Below are positions 1-13,379 of a stretch of DNA of 64,000 nucleotides, one piece after another. The DNA lies in contig NC_068557.1 in NCBI RefSeq assembly GCF_022201045.2, positions 25,397,501 to 25,461,500 on the forward strand. Reading direction: 5' to 3'. A program made the position numbers and the translations under genes. Numbering within the stretch: position 1 is the first letter of the stretch; each line of letters opens with the position of its first letter. The notes under the pieces were generated by a model. That model did no database searches. It was not told the DNA's origin and was given only the letters and a program-made list of their open reading frames with translations. The stretch is from Citrus sinensis (taxonomy: Eukaryota > Streptophyta > Magnoliopsida > Sapindales > Rutaceae).

Positions 1-2159
1 TATTAAGCTGAAGATACTATAATTCTATCGCACTACAAATCAAATTGATATATGGACATTTAAACTTCAGTACTTATCAACTAACGTATGCATGCACATT
101 TAAGGAAATATGAAACGACTTTTCATCTTCTTCAACCGATACGAACGAGGATAAACTTAGCCACAACCTTTGATTAGATAAGTTTTCCTTATTTTCTATA
201 ATATTAGTTTTGAAAACTTTGAAAATTTCTTTCAAAGGTAGCTGAAGAGTAAATAAATTGAGAAGTTATAAATGTTGAACTCTGTAATATTTTGAGAATA
301 TATATGTGTGTGTATTGACAATTTAACTATGGAAGTCATTTTTAACTTTGAATTCGTAATGATTCAATTTCACTTTTTGGATTTTTAAATTATACAGTAT
401 ACATTGAAATAAAAAAGCAAAACGCTCCTCTTGTTTTATTCAACTCCTTTCTCTCTCACAAACCACAAATAAAAATTTAAACCTTGGTACATTTCAGTTT
501 CATCAAACTAAAATCTTATAGATTGTTCTTATAAATGAATTGAGGCCCTTGTAACACACATCATAAATTTGATAAGCATTCCCAACTCCCCACAAATTTT
601 ATTACTGTTACCTTATATTTTCACAACCGTTAAATTTTTGTCCTTAAAATCAAACGCTTGTTATTTACTTATGTTTGGTACCTTATTTATGTAGGGTAAC
701 AAAATCCATAAATTTAGCATGATTAAATATCAAGCATATTCTATTTTAAGATTCTTCTCTTCTTGTCTTGATAAGTTTAAGTATGATATAACCTTATCCT
801 GTTCATAAAATAATACCTTATTGATAAACAATTTAGGTAACTATAAACATATATTTTTATCCTAGCTGGATGCTATCACTTGATCAAAATGAGGTTACAT
901 AAATCAAATGTCTTATGTGTGACATCACATACATTATTTAAAACTTTTATATTTTATTGCATTTGACGAGTCAATAAATGATGCCTGTATTAGCTGAAGC
1001 AACTCCATTCCTTAAATATATGAATTTTGTCGTCAAAAATATAAATTTACTTGTATAAAGATGTAAAATGGAACCATGTCGTCGGCAATGACAAGTGATA
1101 TTTTTTCTATATTAAAAAAAAAATCTAGAAAATTCATTTAGATAACCAATCGAAATTATTCAATTGGTAGCTAGAGAGTTGTACCTACTAAATTATTTCA
1201 TCCAGTCATTTGAATTTTTTTTTCCTTTTTCCAAAATGAAAGTTTTAGACTTATAACCTTTTAAAGATTGAATAATTAAACTGCTTACAACCAATCCGAA
1301 CTTTTGTTTGTATTGTTTGTTTTAGGATCGTGGGCATCATTATTCTTATCCAAACAGTCTAAATAAGGCTGCCAATCCTTTTGCATACCTCAACATAAGA
1401 CAAATTTTGATGACAATAATCCACCAAACAAATTATGCATCTTGTTTTATTAATTTAGACACGTGGAGTAAATAACTAATGAAAAAAAAAAATACTTGAT
1501 ATATATCCGATCCTGCAGTATTTTAATTTTTAAGCTTAGCTTTCACTTATAAGCTAATGTTTTATTTCTTTCGAGAGATGCCCAATTAAGTAAATTCCTC
1601 AATATATATATGTATATATAGTAATATCAATTGTACAACAAATATAATTAACAAAACTAATCAAAATAGCCACTGATAAAAAGATTAAACGCAAAAATAT
1701 TCTAAAATAGAAAAAGAATCAATCAGTTATTTCAAACAAAACCTCATTATCCATTAAATCTAACACGTCGGAATATAATCATCAAGTTTTGACTTAACCT
1801 ACGATAACGTTAACAAATAAATAACAAAAAAAGAAAACAAATTAACAAATCCCATAATAACATGTGCATAAACGCGGCGACTAGACTCCTCAATCACCCT
1901 CTTTCATCTCCTATAAATAAAATCTTAATCTTACCAATATATGAACTCATCACTTCTTCTACTTTGCAACAAAATCCAATACCAAAAGCCACATTAAAGA
2001 AGAAGATCAAACTGTAATCTCCAGAGATGCTTTCATTGTTTATATAAAGAAAGTGACATTTATTATAAGGCTCAATTCACCTCTTCAAAGCTTCTGAGAT
2101 CTCTCTTAACGCCCTTTTTGAAGCTTGTAAATATATAAATAATCCAAGTTTGTGTTTCA
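1..2159. other. Intergenic region and promoter upstream of the GAT-like gene
   Basis: I see no coding region here. The DNA is AT-rich and full of stops in all frames. The last 250 bases hold the promoter and leader of the next gene. Confidence 0.7.
1911..1919 (+). promoter_or_regulatory. TATA box of the GAT-like gene
   Basis: The string CTATAAATA lies about 240 bases before the start codon at 2160. It follows a pyrimidine-rich stretch and is a canonical plant TATA box. Transcription would be expected to start about 30 bases downstream, giving a leader of about 200 bases. The leader itself is inferred. Confidence 0.5.
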
Positions 2160-4042
2160 ATGGGTTCTTCTGATCTCTCAATGATCCTTCCTAGGGTTCT
2201 CATCGTCTCTCGACGTACCGTTCGCAAGAACAAGTTTGTCGATTTCGTGGGTTCGTTTCTCTATCTCTGATCTCGATTTTGTTCCCATTATTTCTTGTTC
2301 TTTTAATATGTATATCATTGTCTATTGTATATATCATTGTATGTACGTCAGTTCCTAATTGTTTCTTGTGATAGAATTCTATTAAAGGTTCATGTACATT
2401 TTAATTTATTGAATAACATTCATAGTTTTCTCTTTGCAACATATGAGAGCATGTGCCTTTAGTATACATGTAAATGTAATTCTTTTATCATCTAGATGAT
2501 CTATTGTGATGCTTGTTACTGTTATAGATTTGTTAAATGATTCAAAGCAATTTTCTTGGGTTCTAATAACAAAGAGAACTTTTCATTGAATGATCAAGCA
2601 GGAGAATATCATTTAGATCTCATTGTAAGCTATGGAGCAGTGCCTGTGATAGTCCCGAGAGTCACTGGCGTTCACATGCTACTAGAAAGCTTTGAGCCCA
2701 TTCATGGGGTTCTTCTTTGCGAAGGGGAAGATATAGACCCATCCTTATATGATGCTGAACTATCCGGCTTTGCACCAGAAGAACTCGAAGAGATTAGAGC
2801 GCTGCATGCCAGTGACACTGCCATTGATAAAGAAAAAGACACTATTGAGTTAAGATTAGCAAAGCTTTGCTTGGAAAGAAACATTCCATACTTGGGAATT
2901 TGTAGAGGGTCACAAGTCCTTAATGTTGCTTGTGGTGGCACGCTTTATCAAGACATCGAGAAAGAGATGTCAAAAAACTGTTCATTAGGTCAAAGAGTTG
3001 TTCATATGAACTATGAAAATTATGATGGGCATAGGCACTTGGTTAAGGTTGTAGAGGATACCCCATTGCACCAATGGTTTAGGGATTCATTGGAGGAGAA
3101 TAAAATGGAAATCATGGTGAATAGTTATCACCATCAAGGAGTGAAGAAGTTGGCTCAAAGATTTGTGCCAATGGCTTTTGCTTCTGATGGTTTGATTGAA
3201 GGGTTTTATGATCCTGATGCTTATAATCCTCAAGAGGGTAAGTTTATCATGGGTCTTCAATTTCATCCAGAAAGAATGCGGAACCAGGATTCGGATAATT
3301 TTGATTATCCTGGATGCAAATCTGCATATCAGGTAACATTAATTATGCTAGTACAAGCAGTTGTTTTACTCTTTTTTCTTCTTCTTCTTCAGAATAGCAT
3401 GATTTTGTGGGAACTGCCATTAGAAAAATGTTTGCGGGTTATTGTGCAGGAATTTGTGAAGGCCGTGATTGCTTATGAGAAGAAGCTTAGTTGCTCAGCA
3501 AGCATCCCAAAATCTGTCAAGCTTGACCAGGAAATAGAGAAGAAGAGAAAAGTAATTGTGAGAAGTTTCTCAATTGCTAGAAACATGTACAGTTCGGGAG
3601 GTGGAAAGGTTTCAGGTCAAGAATCTGAATTGCAAGTTGGAGCAGAGTTCCTAGAGGTTAGCTGAAGATTTAAATCTAATTATAACAATTCCATCTTAAT
3701 GCAACTCGATAACTGCTGTATAATGAAAGCAGTGAAAACATTTGGAGCATCACAATTCTAACGGCAATGCAATATGGCCTACAGGCAAATACAGCGCTGA
3801 GTTTGCAGCAAGAGAACAGGCTGAAACAAATGGGGGCAACAGTGAGGAATGCTTCGACATATATTGAAAGACTAAAGATGAATGAGGAGAGGGAGAGAGT
3901 TGCAAGGAATTTAATTGGGAAGATGTCTGTAGGACAGCTCTCTGATCTCATATCTTTCTACCACATGATGGGTCAGATCTGTTCTGAAGCATTGGAAAAA
4001 AGGCTTCATGATCTAGTTGTGAGTGAAGACATCAGCCACTGA
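2160..4042 (+). CDS. Class I glutamine amidotransferase-like protein (GAT1_2.1 family)
   Basis: Four exons fit both splice signals and frame: 2160-2250, 2602-3332, 3450-3656 and 3785-4042, giving 428 residues. The ATG at 2160 starts a short first exon encoding a basic N-terminus; the second exon resumes with GEYHLDLIV, as in Arabidopsis GAT1_2.1-type proteins. The amidotransferase (peptidase C26-like) domain covers about residues 10-260. The nucleophile is Cys131 in GICRGSQ, and His252 and Glu254 lie in QFHPE, so the triad is intact. The C-terminal part (residues 275-428) is charged, probably helical, and plant-specific. Family members resemble gamma-glutamyl hydrolases and glutamine amidotransferases; Arabidopsis GAT1_2.1 has been linked to nitrogen signalling and glutaminase activity in mitochondria. 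Substrate and location are not readable here. Intron 2 (117 bases) has no in-frame stop. Confidence 0.9.
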
Positions 4043-5222
4043 CTTGTTCATTCCCTGTACTGTCTTGGTGGTCATTTGTTGTGGATGAACTGTGATTTTT
4101 ATGTGGATGTTTTTGTTCAGGTTCTATTTCTTTTACTCTTCTTTTATATATAACTTGGGGGCGATGATTATATGTATGTAACCGTTTCCCCTTCAATAAA
4201 CAAACAAAGGAAAAAACATTAGAGGCACTTTTGGCCATACTACTGGTATTCCTGTACTGAACATAATCTTGATCTTGGGTTAAATCCAGACTAATTAGCT
4301 ATTCATGAAACATCTCATTTCTCTGCAGTTACATGCAAAAATGCACTTTGCAGCTACAGCCTAGACCATAAAAACATAGAATTCCAATTATCAACACCAA
4401 AAGCTACTGCAGTACCTTGCAATCATAAGATGATATATAAATATGCCGAAATTCAAATAGCTAAAAAATAGACTAGTTCACAACTACTGCTACTGCAGTA
4501 ACTTGCAATCATAAGATGATATATACATATGCCGAAATTCAAATAGCTAGAAACTAGACTAGCTCACAACTACTTTGGGGAAGTTAATTCCTAATAGCAG
4601 CAGAAAATACAAGCGTTTTAAACATACCAACTCCAGCAAACTCAATTAACCAAAACAAAACTGAAAGCAAAAAAAAGAGCAATTTTAACTAACCTAATCA
4701 TTATCATTTATATTTTAACACACTGATCTTCACATGGAGTTAACAAACATAAGAGTTAGTGCCTAGTACATATGTCTGGGGTTGCTCAAACTTGATACTT
4801 ATACAACCTACCTATCAAAATCCCCTCCAAGATGTAAATGAATTATTAAATCCTAAACTCAGGACAGAAAAAAGAGCCTGGTTTTCTTTTAACATGGAAT
4901 ACTTTTGAGATAAATAAAGGAAAGAACAAAATGAAACTTGCTTAACACTGATTCAAGCCTAGACCACATCTGCACCTCGGTTTAGCTCAGCACTTTCAGC
5001 AGCTTTCATTAAACTATTCACTTGAGCCTTTGCAGTTGTTCCCGTTCCGTTTGAAGAGACTGCCACTATTTTGTGCATTTCTTTTTTCAACTTTCGATAT
5101 AAATTGCTTATGACTTACAGGATACAGAACAACTTTAACTCATAGTTTTTGTATTCCATCCACAACTGAGCAGTATTTGCTTTCAAGAATTGGAGCATTA
5201 CCGTTACACTCATATCCTCGCA
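4043..5222. other. Convergent intergenic region with a tandem repeat
   Basis: This stretch lies between two genes that point at each other. It contains the 3' ends of both and an 86-base tandem duplication, annotated separately. I see no gene. Confidence 0.7.
4403..4574. repeat. Tandem duplication, 86-base unit, two copies
   Basis: The unit starting GCTACTGCAGTA at 4403 is repeated at 4489 with only a few substitutions. Both copies contain CTTGCAATCATAAGATGATA and ATGCCGAAATTCAAATAGCT. Confidence 0.9.
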
Positions 5223-8200
5223 TCACCTACGGCAGAAAAACAAGAAATCTGGGTGATTGACCTGAAGCAATCTCAACCAATTATCAGCTGCCTGCAGTAG
5301 GGAGCTTGCCAATTGGCGCTCACATCCCCCAGTAGGGGTCCACAAAGATCCCTTGAATTTGTATGAAGCAAGACCGAAAACAGGTAGGGCCATCTTAGGA
5401 ACACCATCAATCTCGCTGGGATAGGACACTTCAGGAGAAGGCGCACCTTGTGCACCTTCAAATATTCAAAAGGACGACAGGATAAGTCACACAAAAGCAT
5501 ATGAGATAACACAATTCAGTGGGTGGTAATATAAATCATACACTCGTACATATAACTCGTGATATTGAACACAGAAATAATTCAAAATTACACGGGACGA
5601 AAAAAAAAAGGCATCTGTGCCAAATAAATAGTGCTTAAATAATAAAAGTGGCTTCAATATTACCAAGAACCCACACAATTAATCGATCTATACATATGGA
5701 CCACAAGAAACCATAGACATATAGAGAAATGACATTACTATCACCATCATGGTTTTAGGTATTACAAAATCAATACAAGCTATTTGACTTACCTCCCATA
5801 GGTGTATGAAGAGAATGATATGTCAAAAAGCAAGCATTGAGGTCTTTTAGTGTTGGGCCTGTTGGTATTCTGTAAATTGGATACCTACAAAATTTTCATT
5901 AGAACAGTGAATTCATACACACATAACAAGACCCATAGAGGTATATGTGATGGTAAATGATAATACCAGGCCACAGAAATCCAGCTAGATGGCAGTAGAT
6001 CACAACTTCTTAGTGTCTTCAGCATAGGGAACCGGAAGGCAAGATCTGATAACTGAGCCAAAGGTGAATTAAAATTAGTCCAGAAAAAGACAAAAAAAGC
6101 AGTAAGGGCTAAAAGGGAGAAGACATATCCAGACATGGTGTTGATGTCTAATTTTTGTCAAAAGGACCAAACAAAGAAAGGAGAATAGTGCTAGCCTTGT
6201 CAGCTAAAGGTTCCCGACTGTACGGAACATCCCGCTCAAGATACTCGAATAGCAGGCGACCTTGCGAGTTTGTGGATTCACCTTCATCACTAGAAAAGCC
6301 TTCTTGAAGTGCAGTCTGCTGGTCTCTCAAAGAAAATCTATCCATTCTAAGAGTAATTTCATCTCTACAGTTTTTAAGCCCTCTATCAGCTTCACAATCA
6401 CTGCTACCATCACTACTTGAGTCTCTAAAATCACTGTCACTGTCCTCACCTGGTTGCCTGTCACACAGAGTAATATTCATTTTTGTATGCCAAAACAAAA
6501 TGAAATCATCTTCCTCTGAATACTGTATGACAATGAACTACCACCAACCAAAAAGTTCAAAAACAAAGGAATAAGCAAAAGAATTTGAGAAATATTAACC
6601 ACTGAACAGTTGCCTTAGATTATAATCTGGACCAGACAGATAGGTCTTCATCTTAGCTGAGACCAACCTCTTTTAGCATATTTAAGCATGACTCGTTAAC
6701 ATTTAGACAATAGCTTATAACTCGGCCAACCTCTTATAGCATTTTTAAGCATGACTCATTGAGATTTAGACAATAGCTTATTTAAAACTCAGCCAACCAC
6801 TTTTAGCATATTTGAGCATGACTCGTTAAGACCTAGACAATAGCTTATTTAAAACTCAGCCAACCTCTTATAGCATATTTAAGCACGACTCATTAAGATT
6901 TAGACAATAGCTTATTTAAACTCAACCAACCCTCCAGCATCAAATCCTCTACCCCCATTTCCTTCAAGGAGGTTGTCCACTGTTAGGGAAATTCCTTGGC
7001 CACAATACGGCTAATGCTTCATAATTCGACTGGTAAAACCATAATGGATCTGATCATTAAATTAATTCAGATTTGAAAGAACTTTATACAGCATGCACTC
7101 ATTCTCTGAAGACAATGTCAAATCAAGCAATCAATTATAAACAGCCATATATCATCAATATAGTAAGGACAGAGTTCTCGACATGTTCAAAATAATCTAC
7201 CCCAATCACCAACATCATTTTTCCCCTCGTTGCTGTTGTTCCTTGTCAACGTCATCTAATAAAAAGTGAATAGTTGATCCACATCCTTCTACTAAAATTA
7301 TACAGGAGTGTTAGGGCAGTTTAATAATTCATATTCCAAACTCTATAATGGAATCTGTAATTATACAGACAAATTCTACAAAAGCTTCAATAAGTCCCTA
7401 GCAATAGAAGATCTCATTCATTTCCATCCATAAAAAGATCACATATTAGAATCGTTATCGACTTTACACCACCTCATCTGAAACCAGATAAAGATGGCAC
7501 ACTCTCAATAAAAATATAATAATATAAAGCAACTGCTAGCTTACTAAAACTGAGATTCTAAAGACAAACAAAATTAGATTGTCATACAAATATTGCGATG
7601 AAACCCAACAAAATCTGATGCCATTCACATAGTCTTTACCTTGATTTCTGGGATAATTTACTAGAGTCGCCATATATTTGAATACCGGACAGATATGGAA
7701 CATAATACTGAACAACACAATCAGTGTTGTTTAGAATCAGAGGAACTCCTGCACCATAGGCACTCCACTCCTTGAACGACTCCCATAAATCACCAAGCAC
7801 AAAATATGGCTTATACTCCACATCGAATGTCTTCCAGCTCCTCATTGTAGTCTGCCCAAATTCAAAAATTTGTATTTTTTAATTTAGAAAACAAAGTAAA
7901 ATTTTCGAATTAAAAGAAAGCTGCATCATTTATCATAACAAACTATAAAATTACAGGAAAACGTAACAGAGTAAAAGTTAAAAGAAATATTTCAATAACA
8001 AACAAAAGTACAATCAATTCATTACTTCATTTTCTCTTCTTATCTAAAACAAAATTCAAAACCAGCAATTCAGCATGAAAAATCGAAAAATTAAAAAAAA
8101 AAATTACAATATAAAATAATCATTTAAAAAGATTTATTTTTACCAAAAGACCAAAGTAAAATTTCCCAATAAACAGAAACTTACTTTTTATCATAACAAA

Positions 8201-8678
8201 CTATAAATGAAAGAAATATTCAAAAATACTGAAAGAAAGTTGTAACGGACTGAAAATTAAACAATGTATTTTGATTACAAAATTAAAAATTAAATTCGAT
8301 CGATTACTTCATTCTTCTTAATAAATCCATTAATGCAACTGAAGGAAGAGCCAAAAAAAAAAAAAATCAGCATCAAACCTTGGATAGATATTGCGCCGGC
8401 ACCGACGGCGTGATCGACTCCAAAAACCGTTCTAAATTACTCAACTGTGGGACCGCCAGTTCAAAAGCAGGCCGGGCCACCGGTTTGGGAGTGTCATCAG
8501 AACCGGTCCGGTCCTCCGGTTCTCTAACCGCCGCAAGCGAATGTTTTTCAGACGATTGGCTCGGCGTCACGTCGCTCTTAGCTCTCTGCAAATAATGTTG
8601 CGTTCGTCGCGCTTTCGGCGGATTGTAAAACCGATCCTCGCCGCGACCACGCGTCAACTGCAATCCGGCACCAGACAT
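5223..8678 (-). CDS. DUF789 family protein
   Basis: Six exons on the minus strand fit the family: 8678-8379, 7851-7640, 6457-6196, 6052-5967, 5884-5793 and 5446-5223. An alternative acceptor at 5455 adds three residues. The product is 391 or 394 residues. The start ATG at 8678 opens a low-complexity basic N-terminus ([20 protein letters not shown]). Conserved DUF789 blocks follow in order: [20 protein letters not shown], an acidic serine-rich linker, [54 protein letters not shown] and [13 protein letters not shown], ending [13 protein letters not shown]789 proteins are plant proteins of unknown function, and I see no catalytic motif, signal peptide or membrane span. The intron between exons 3 and 4 appears to use a GC donor (AAG/GCTAGC); the nearby GT site breaks the frame. 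Confidence 0.88.
6661..6925. repeat. Four-copy minisatellite in an intron of the DUF789 gene
   Basis: About four imperfect copies of a 63-67 base unit lie head to tail in the large intron between exons 2 and 3. Each copy has the core GACAATAGCTTAT and a variant of CCAACCTCTTTTAGCATATT. The copies differ by scattered substitutions and small indels. Confidence 0.88.
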
Positions 8679-10537
8679 TTTAGGGAATTGACGAGAATTT
8701 GATGAGAAATATGTGAGAATTTGGTAGAAAGAGAATTAGATCAGAAGAAATAGAGAAGAGTTCGGTCAAATAAAACCCTAGCGATTAAAATGGGGAAGGC
8801 GAAGGGCAAAATGGTAAAAACGGTTAAGATATAGGAAAGCAAGAAGGGAGATTCAAAAACCAGACTCTGACTGAATAAATGGATGGGCAGAGGAAGAAGA
8901 AAACAATTATTACTATTTTTTTAATTTTATAATTATTTTATATGTGTTTGTTGTGGCGCTAACATCTGGGCCCCTAACTTTCATAAAACCACAGATAAGT
9001 TACGAATTTATATTTCAATTTTACGAGTCCATATTGTGCTGCATGTTCTATCGTTGATCTCTGCAATAAATTTATATTAAAAAAATAAAATTTTGAGTTT
9101 TGATGGGTTATTTGTGATAAAAATAAAAATTAATTTAAATTTAAACCGTCCTCGATCTTTAAAAATAAAAAAATATATTTCTAATAACAAAATATCAATT
9201 TTAGGAACTCAGATAATATAATGCTGGCTTCAGTAGTAGTTTATCATAAAAAAAAGGACCTATTTGTTATTGTATCATATTTGTGTTACGTTTTGAATTT
9301 CCAAAATAGGTAAAAAGCAGATTTGACAAAATCAGGCTGTGATTGGTGGAAAATGGGAAATAAGGATTAGTTATTGGGGCTGAGGACAGACGTGACGCCA
9401 TCTGTCGAGCGAATTCATGGACACGTGTATGGTGGGATTTTCGATGTGGCGTTAGCTGTCTTTTCCTTATCCCATTCGATTGTATCGAGGGATTTGAAGG
9501 GTTTTTCCTGGCGACGCGCCTTTTTTGAATGTGTGAAAACGCGCCAACGATTCGCGGAAATCGTGGGGTCACATTTCCACGTTGGAGGCTTGCCTATCTT
9601 GCGTCGTTTTAACTAGTTTCCCTTCAATCTTAATTATATTTATTTTGGAATGTTTTTAATTGATTTTACTTTGATTTCGATGTAGATGTTTTTATGAATA
9701 CTCCAACCTAATAAAATCCTTGTCCGGTGCGATGTGGATTTTGAAATTTCACACGGTCATGAAATGTTTTTATAATATTTTGAAATCTTAAATTCACATT
9801 TAAAAAATTAAAGACACCCGTATAAAAAAAAATAATTACTCTAATCTAAAAAATAATTACTTAGTTATAGCCTTACACATTAATATTAGTTAAATTGAAG
9901 TTCATATAGAAATCTAAAAGTCAAATAAAATAATAAATAATAAATAAACTCTCACACTTTTTGAGAGATTCAAAATTATGACTTCGAGAATGAACCAATG
10001 ACATATTAGCCAACTCAACTCAATAATTATTAGAAAAAAAAAAACATGAGTTAAGCGAAAACATAAATCAAGTTGAAACAACACAAATAAACTAGAATAA
10101 CTTCATCGAATCATGTCGAAATAAAAAGCCGAGTTTCATTGTCTCGAATTGAAAAATTCAGATGCTATCATTTCATTGGTTGAGTTGATTTTCACATCTT
10201 AACTTTATCCGTAAGGTGGATACTTTAAGTCTTCCCATAATATGTGAGCAAAAAATTTTAAAAAAATAATTGAATAATTAGGATCAAGATGTTACATCAA
10301 TTCTAAACTAAACCTAATAAAATGTTGTAAAAAAAATAAACGAATAATAACCATGTATATCTAATGTACATATATAGTTCCAATTTAAAACTATACTGAT
10401 CTTGAGGCTTTAATTGGGTTAAAAAAGAAAAAGGAAAAAGAAAAAATTGTGTTACAACAAGATTTACTTCTAGACTGAATGTAATTATAGTATAGTACCA
10501 TAATTACACTGTAATCGGACGCCATGAATTATGGTTC
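8679..10537. other. Intergenic region with a GC-richer promoter-like patch
   Basis: This is mostly AT-rich spacer. The patch at about 9340-9600 is clearly richer in G+C. Read on the minus strand it carries a CCAAT box, a TGACGCC/GTCACG motif, a G-box-type ACACGTGT and an I-box-type GATAAGG. Open frames there on both strands look like composition effects. I see no protein-coding gene. Confidence 0.5.
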
Positions 10538-10884
10538 AACCGTCAACACTCTTAACCACTCGGGCAGTAGCCCGAGTGGCCAGGGCTGCTGCCCTCCAAC
10601 TTGGAGGGCAGCAGTTCGAACCCCCACAAAAGCATTGTGGGGGTATTTTCTTCTTCAATTAATTTGAGTGAAGGTAGTCTTCTCCATTACCCATGAGTGA
10701 GGAGTAGACATCCCTCGAATATTTGTGAGGGTTAAAATCTGGGCAGAGCTCTATTAGTATTGATGTCAGTTGGTCCCAGTAATAGTCTGATTTGTAAATA
10801 TCAGTAATAGTCTCATGTATATGAGTTGTAATCTGAGCAATAGTCTCATGTAATCAAAAAAAAAAAAAAACCGTCAACACTCTT
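10538..10884 (+). mobile_element. tRNA-derived SINE with 16-base target site duplication
   Basis: The body spans 10554-10868 and ends in a run of A. It is flanked by the identical 16-mer AACCGTCAACACTCTT at 10538-10553 and 10869-10884. Near its 5' end are an internal pol III promoter A box (TAGCCCGAGTGG, 10568-10579) and B box (AGTTCGAACCC, 10613-10623), spaced as in a tRNA gene. It has no coding capacity. The perfect target duplication points to recent insertion by LINE machinery. The family is not identified. Confidence 0.93.
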
Positions 10885-13379
10885 GAAGTATGAACGTACA
10901 ACTTTCACCAGCTCATCAATTTTATGGCCACTAATGGGGTTTGGGGATAGAAATGGACGGTCAAAAGAGCTGAGCAGTGACAGATAGATCCACAGCAATC
11001 TCAATCTGATGGGACCCTTAGTTGCATGGTGACCTTTATCATTTCTCTGTATTTAATATTTTTGCCTTTTTGAAAGGCCCTTCTTCACACATGCATGGGC
11101 CATATTAATTATCTATGTCTTTGTGCTACAACCACAAAGAAGAAATTTCACGGTCATCTAAATTTAAACCTCCGACCACTCATTTGAAAAAGAAAATCAA
11201 ATCAATCTTTAAATTACAAAAACACAAAATAATTTTTTTTAAAAAAAACATTAAAAAAGAAATCGACGAGGACCGGTTATTTCTGATTAAAAATAAGGAG
11301 GTGCGAGTAAAAGTGTGTCATAAAATAAATAATAATTAAATGTAGGTGAAAATTTTTAAATGGATCGAGCTTAATAATAACTCAACATGTTCGTGAGACT
11401 CAATAATTATTATTATTTGAAAAGTATGTCGTAAATTTCTCTTTCAATTATAATAGCCAATTATTGACTCAAGAGAGTAACCAAATGTTTATGGTCTGTG
11501 ATTTTATATTGTGTGTGCCTAGCACGCAAATAAGTTGTTTATTGGTATCCGCGCATCCCCGGCACCACGATGGTTAGGAATACCAGTTACAATTAGACAT
11601 TTGATTTTTATCATATCTTATAACACAAATCTTATTTAATTATTCCGTCGTCTCACTTCCAAGTTACCAAAAAATGGGCAAGATAACGTGACGGTAGGTC
11701 ACATGTCACATAATCAAATGAAACAGATAATCAGAGACATGTACAAATAAATAAATAAATGATCCAATAATAATAATGGAACGGTTGCCTGGTGATCAAG
11801 ACTATTCATCACATGGAATGCAATTTCATGTACAATGTACAATTCATTTGACTAAATTTTTAAAAGAGTTGGAACTAAACATATTTATATTGAAGTTTTG
11901 GTTTGGAAGCGCCGTCCATGGAAGGCAATTGAAACTGAGAACAGCAAAAGGTTTTGTTCATTTACATTCATTATGGCAAAGAATGTGAGGTGCGGTGAGG
12001 CGCCAAAACCAAGCAAAAGATGCGAGAGGGTTGGAGATTGAAAATGACGCCTGGATTTTGGGTTTGGGACTCAAAGATAAGTGGGACTCAAATATAATGA
12101 GTTTTTTTTTAAAAAAAAAACAAAGGATCGTTTTAATTCAAATTTAAATAATTATAAATAAAAATTTTGACTCTTTATCTATAAAAATAAGAACCAATGG
12201 TATAAAAAATTTAGATCGATGCCACACTCAAAAAATAAGAGAAAATTGTGAGTAATAAGTGTATAAATAACACCATAAGATAATATCTTGATAAGTTCTA
12301 AAAATTTTTTAAAGAACTAAAAAGAGAAAAACTCTCATTGTTATGAAAAACTCCGATAGGAAATTTCCAATAGATTTACATGGATTTATATAGTTGAATT
12401 TTATTAATGGAATAATATTTTCTTTACTGCTAACTACAACATAAAATAAAAAAAGAAATAAAATATCTTATTGATCCTAAATTAAAAAAATATTAAAAAT
12501 AAAAGGAAAATAAAAGATTTTATTTTCAAAAATAGATTAGGAAATAAAGATTATACCAGATTTTCTTACTTATTTGATAACGCCTTATTTATTCTTCATG
12601 CAAGTCACTCCAAATCAAATGAGATTTAAAATGTTGAATAACATTGACTATCTCAAATATTCAATTCAGGCACATTAATTTCTTGAAAAATGCATGAATT
12701 TGAGATGTGGTCAATTAATCCATTCAATCCATTCTTCATTTTCTTGGTTCTTTCTTTTGTCATTACACTTCCATGGATGCTTAATGGATGTCGTGAAGCA
12801 TTAGCAACCTGTTGGCTGGTTCTCATCATTAGCAAGCTTTCAATGAGCTGACTTTATGTGAATCTACATTGTCCATTTCATTAAAAACTGCTGTCCCACA
12901 AATTGAAGGAGAAATTTTTTTAACTCTCCCTGCCGGCTCCAATCTTCCGTCAGAAAGCATGTACGCGGGATTAAATTTCTCTTTGTTATTGGAGGAATCG
13001 TTGATGCATTGTAATGCATTTGGAACAATGTCATGTGTGCTTCCAATCGAAGCACAGCTGCAAATGATGATAATAATCAAATAAAATTTTTCAGAAAGAA
13101 TAGAAGCGTAAACTTAGTTAAAATTTATACATTTATATAAACTAGTATAATTTGCATCAAGGAACAAGTAAACCTCAAGGAAATGGCTTAAACCTATAAA
13201 ACTTAATAACGCATTTTAATAGTGGAAGGCACAGAGAAAATCTTTACCCTCGATCATTAAGAGTTAAAGACTGCAGTACTGGACCTAGAAAGTTAAGATG
13301 AAGGGCCATACATCTCTGACAAAGAAACATCGAAAAGTCAAAACTCTGAAATTCACCCCAAGTAAAACCGACTGAAAAG
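10885..13379. other. Intergenic region
   Basis: AT-rich spacer. Short open frames on the minus strand at 12653-13080 have normal-looking composition, but I recognise no family, so I do not call a gene. Nothing else is supported. Confidence 0.6.

Noticed and set aside
9267..9616. Open frames on both strands in the GC-richer island
   Set aside because: Both are open because of composition; no homology is recognised and the motifs there look regulatory.
10568..10640. Possible functional tRNA gene
   Set aside because: A and B boxes are present, but the sequence does not fold as a cloverleaf with a proper acceptor stem, and the flanking duplication and A tail identify it as a SINE.
12653..13080. 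Two overlapping minus-strand open frames that look like a broken gene
   Set aside because: The composition is gene-like, but I recognise no domain and see no convincing splice sites joining them, so it is not called.
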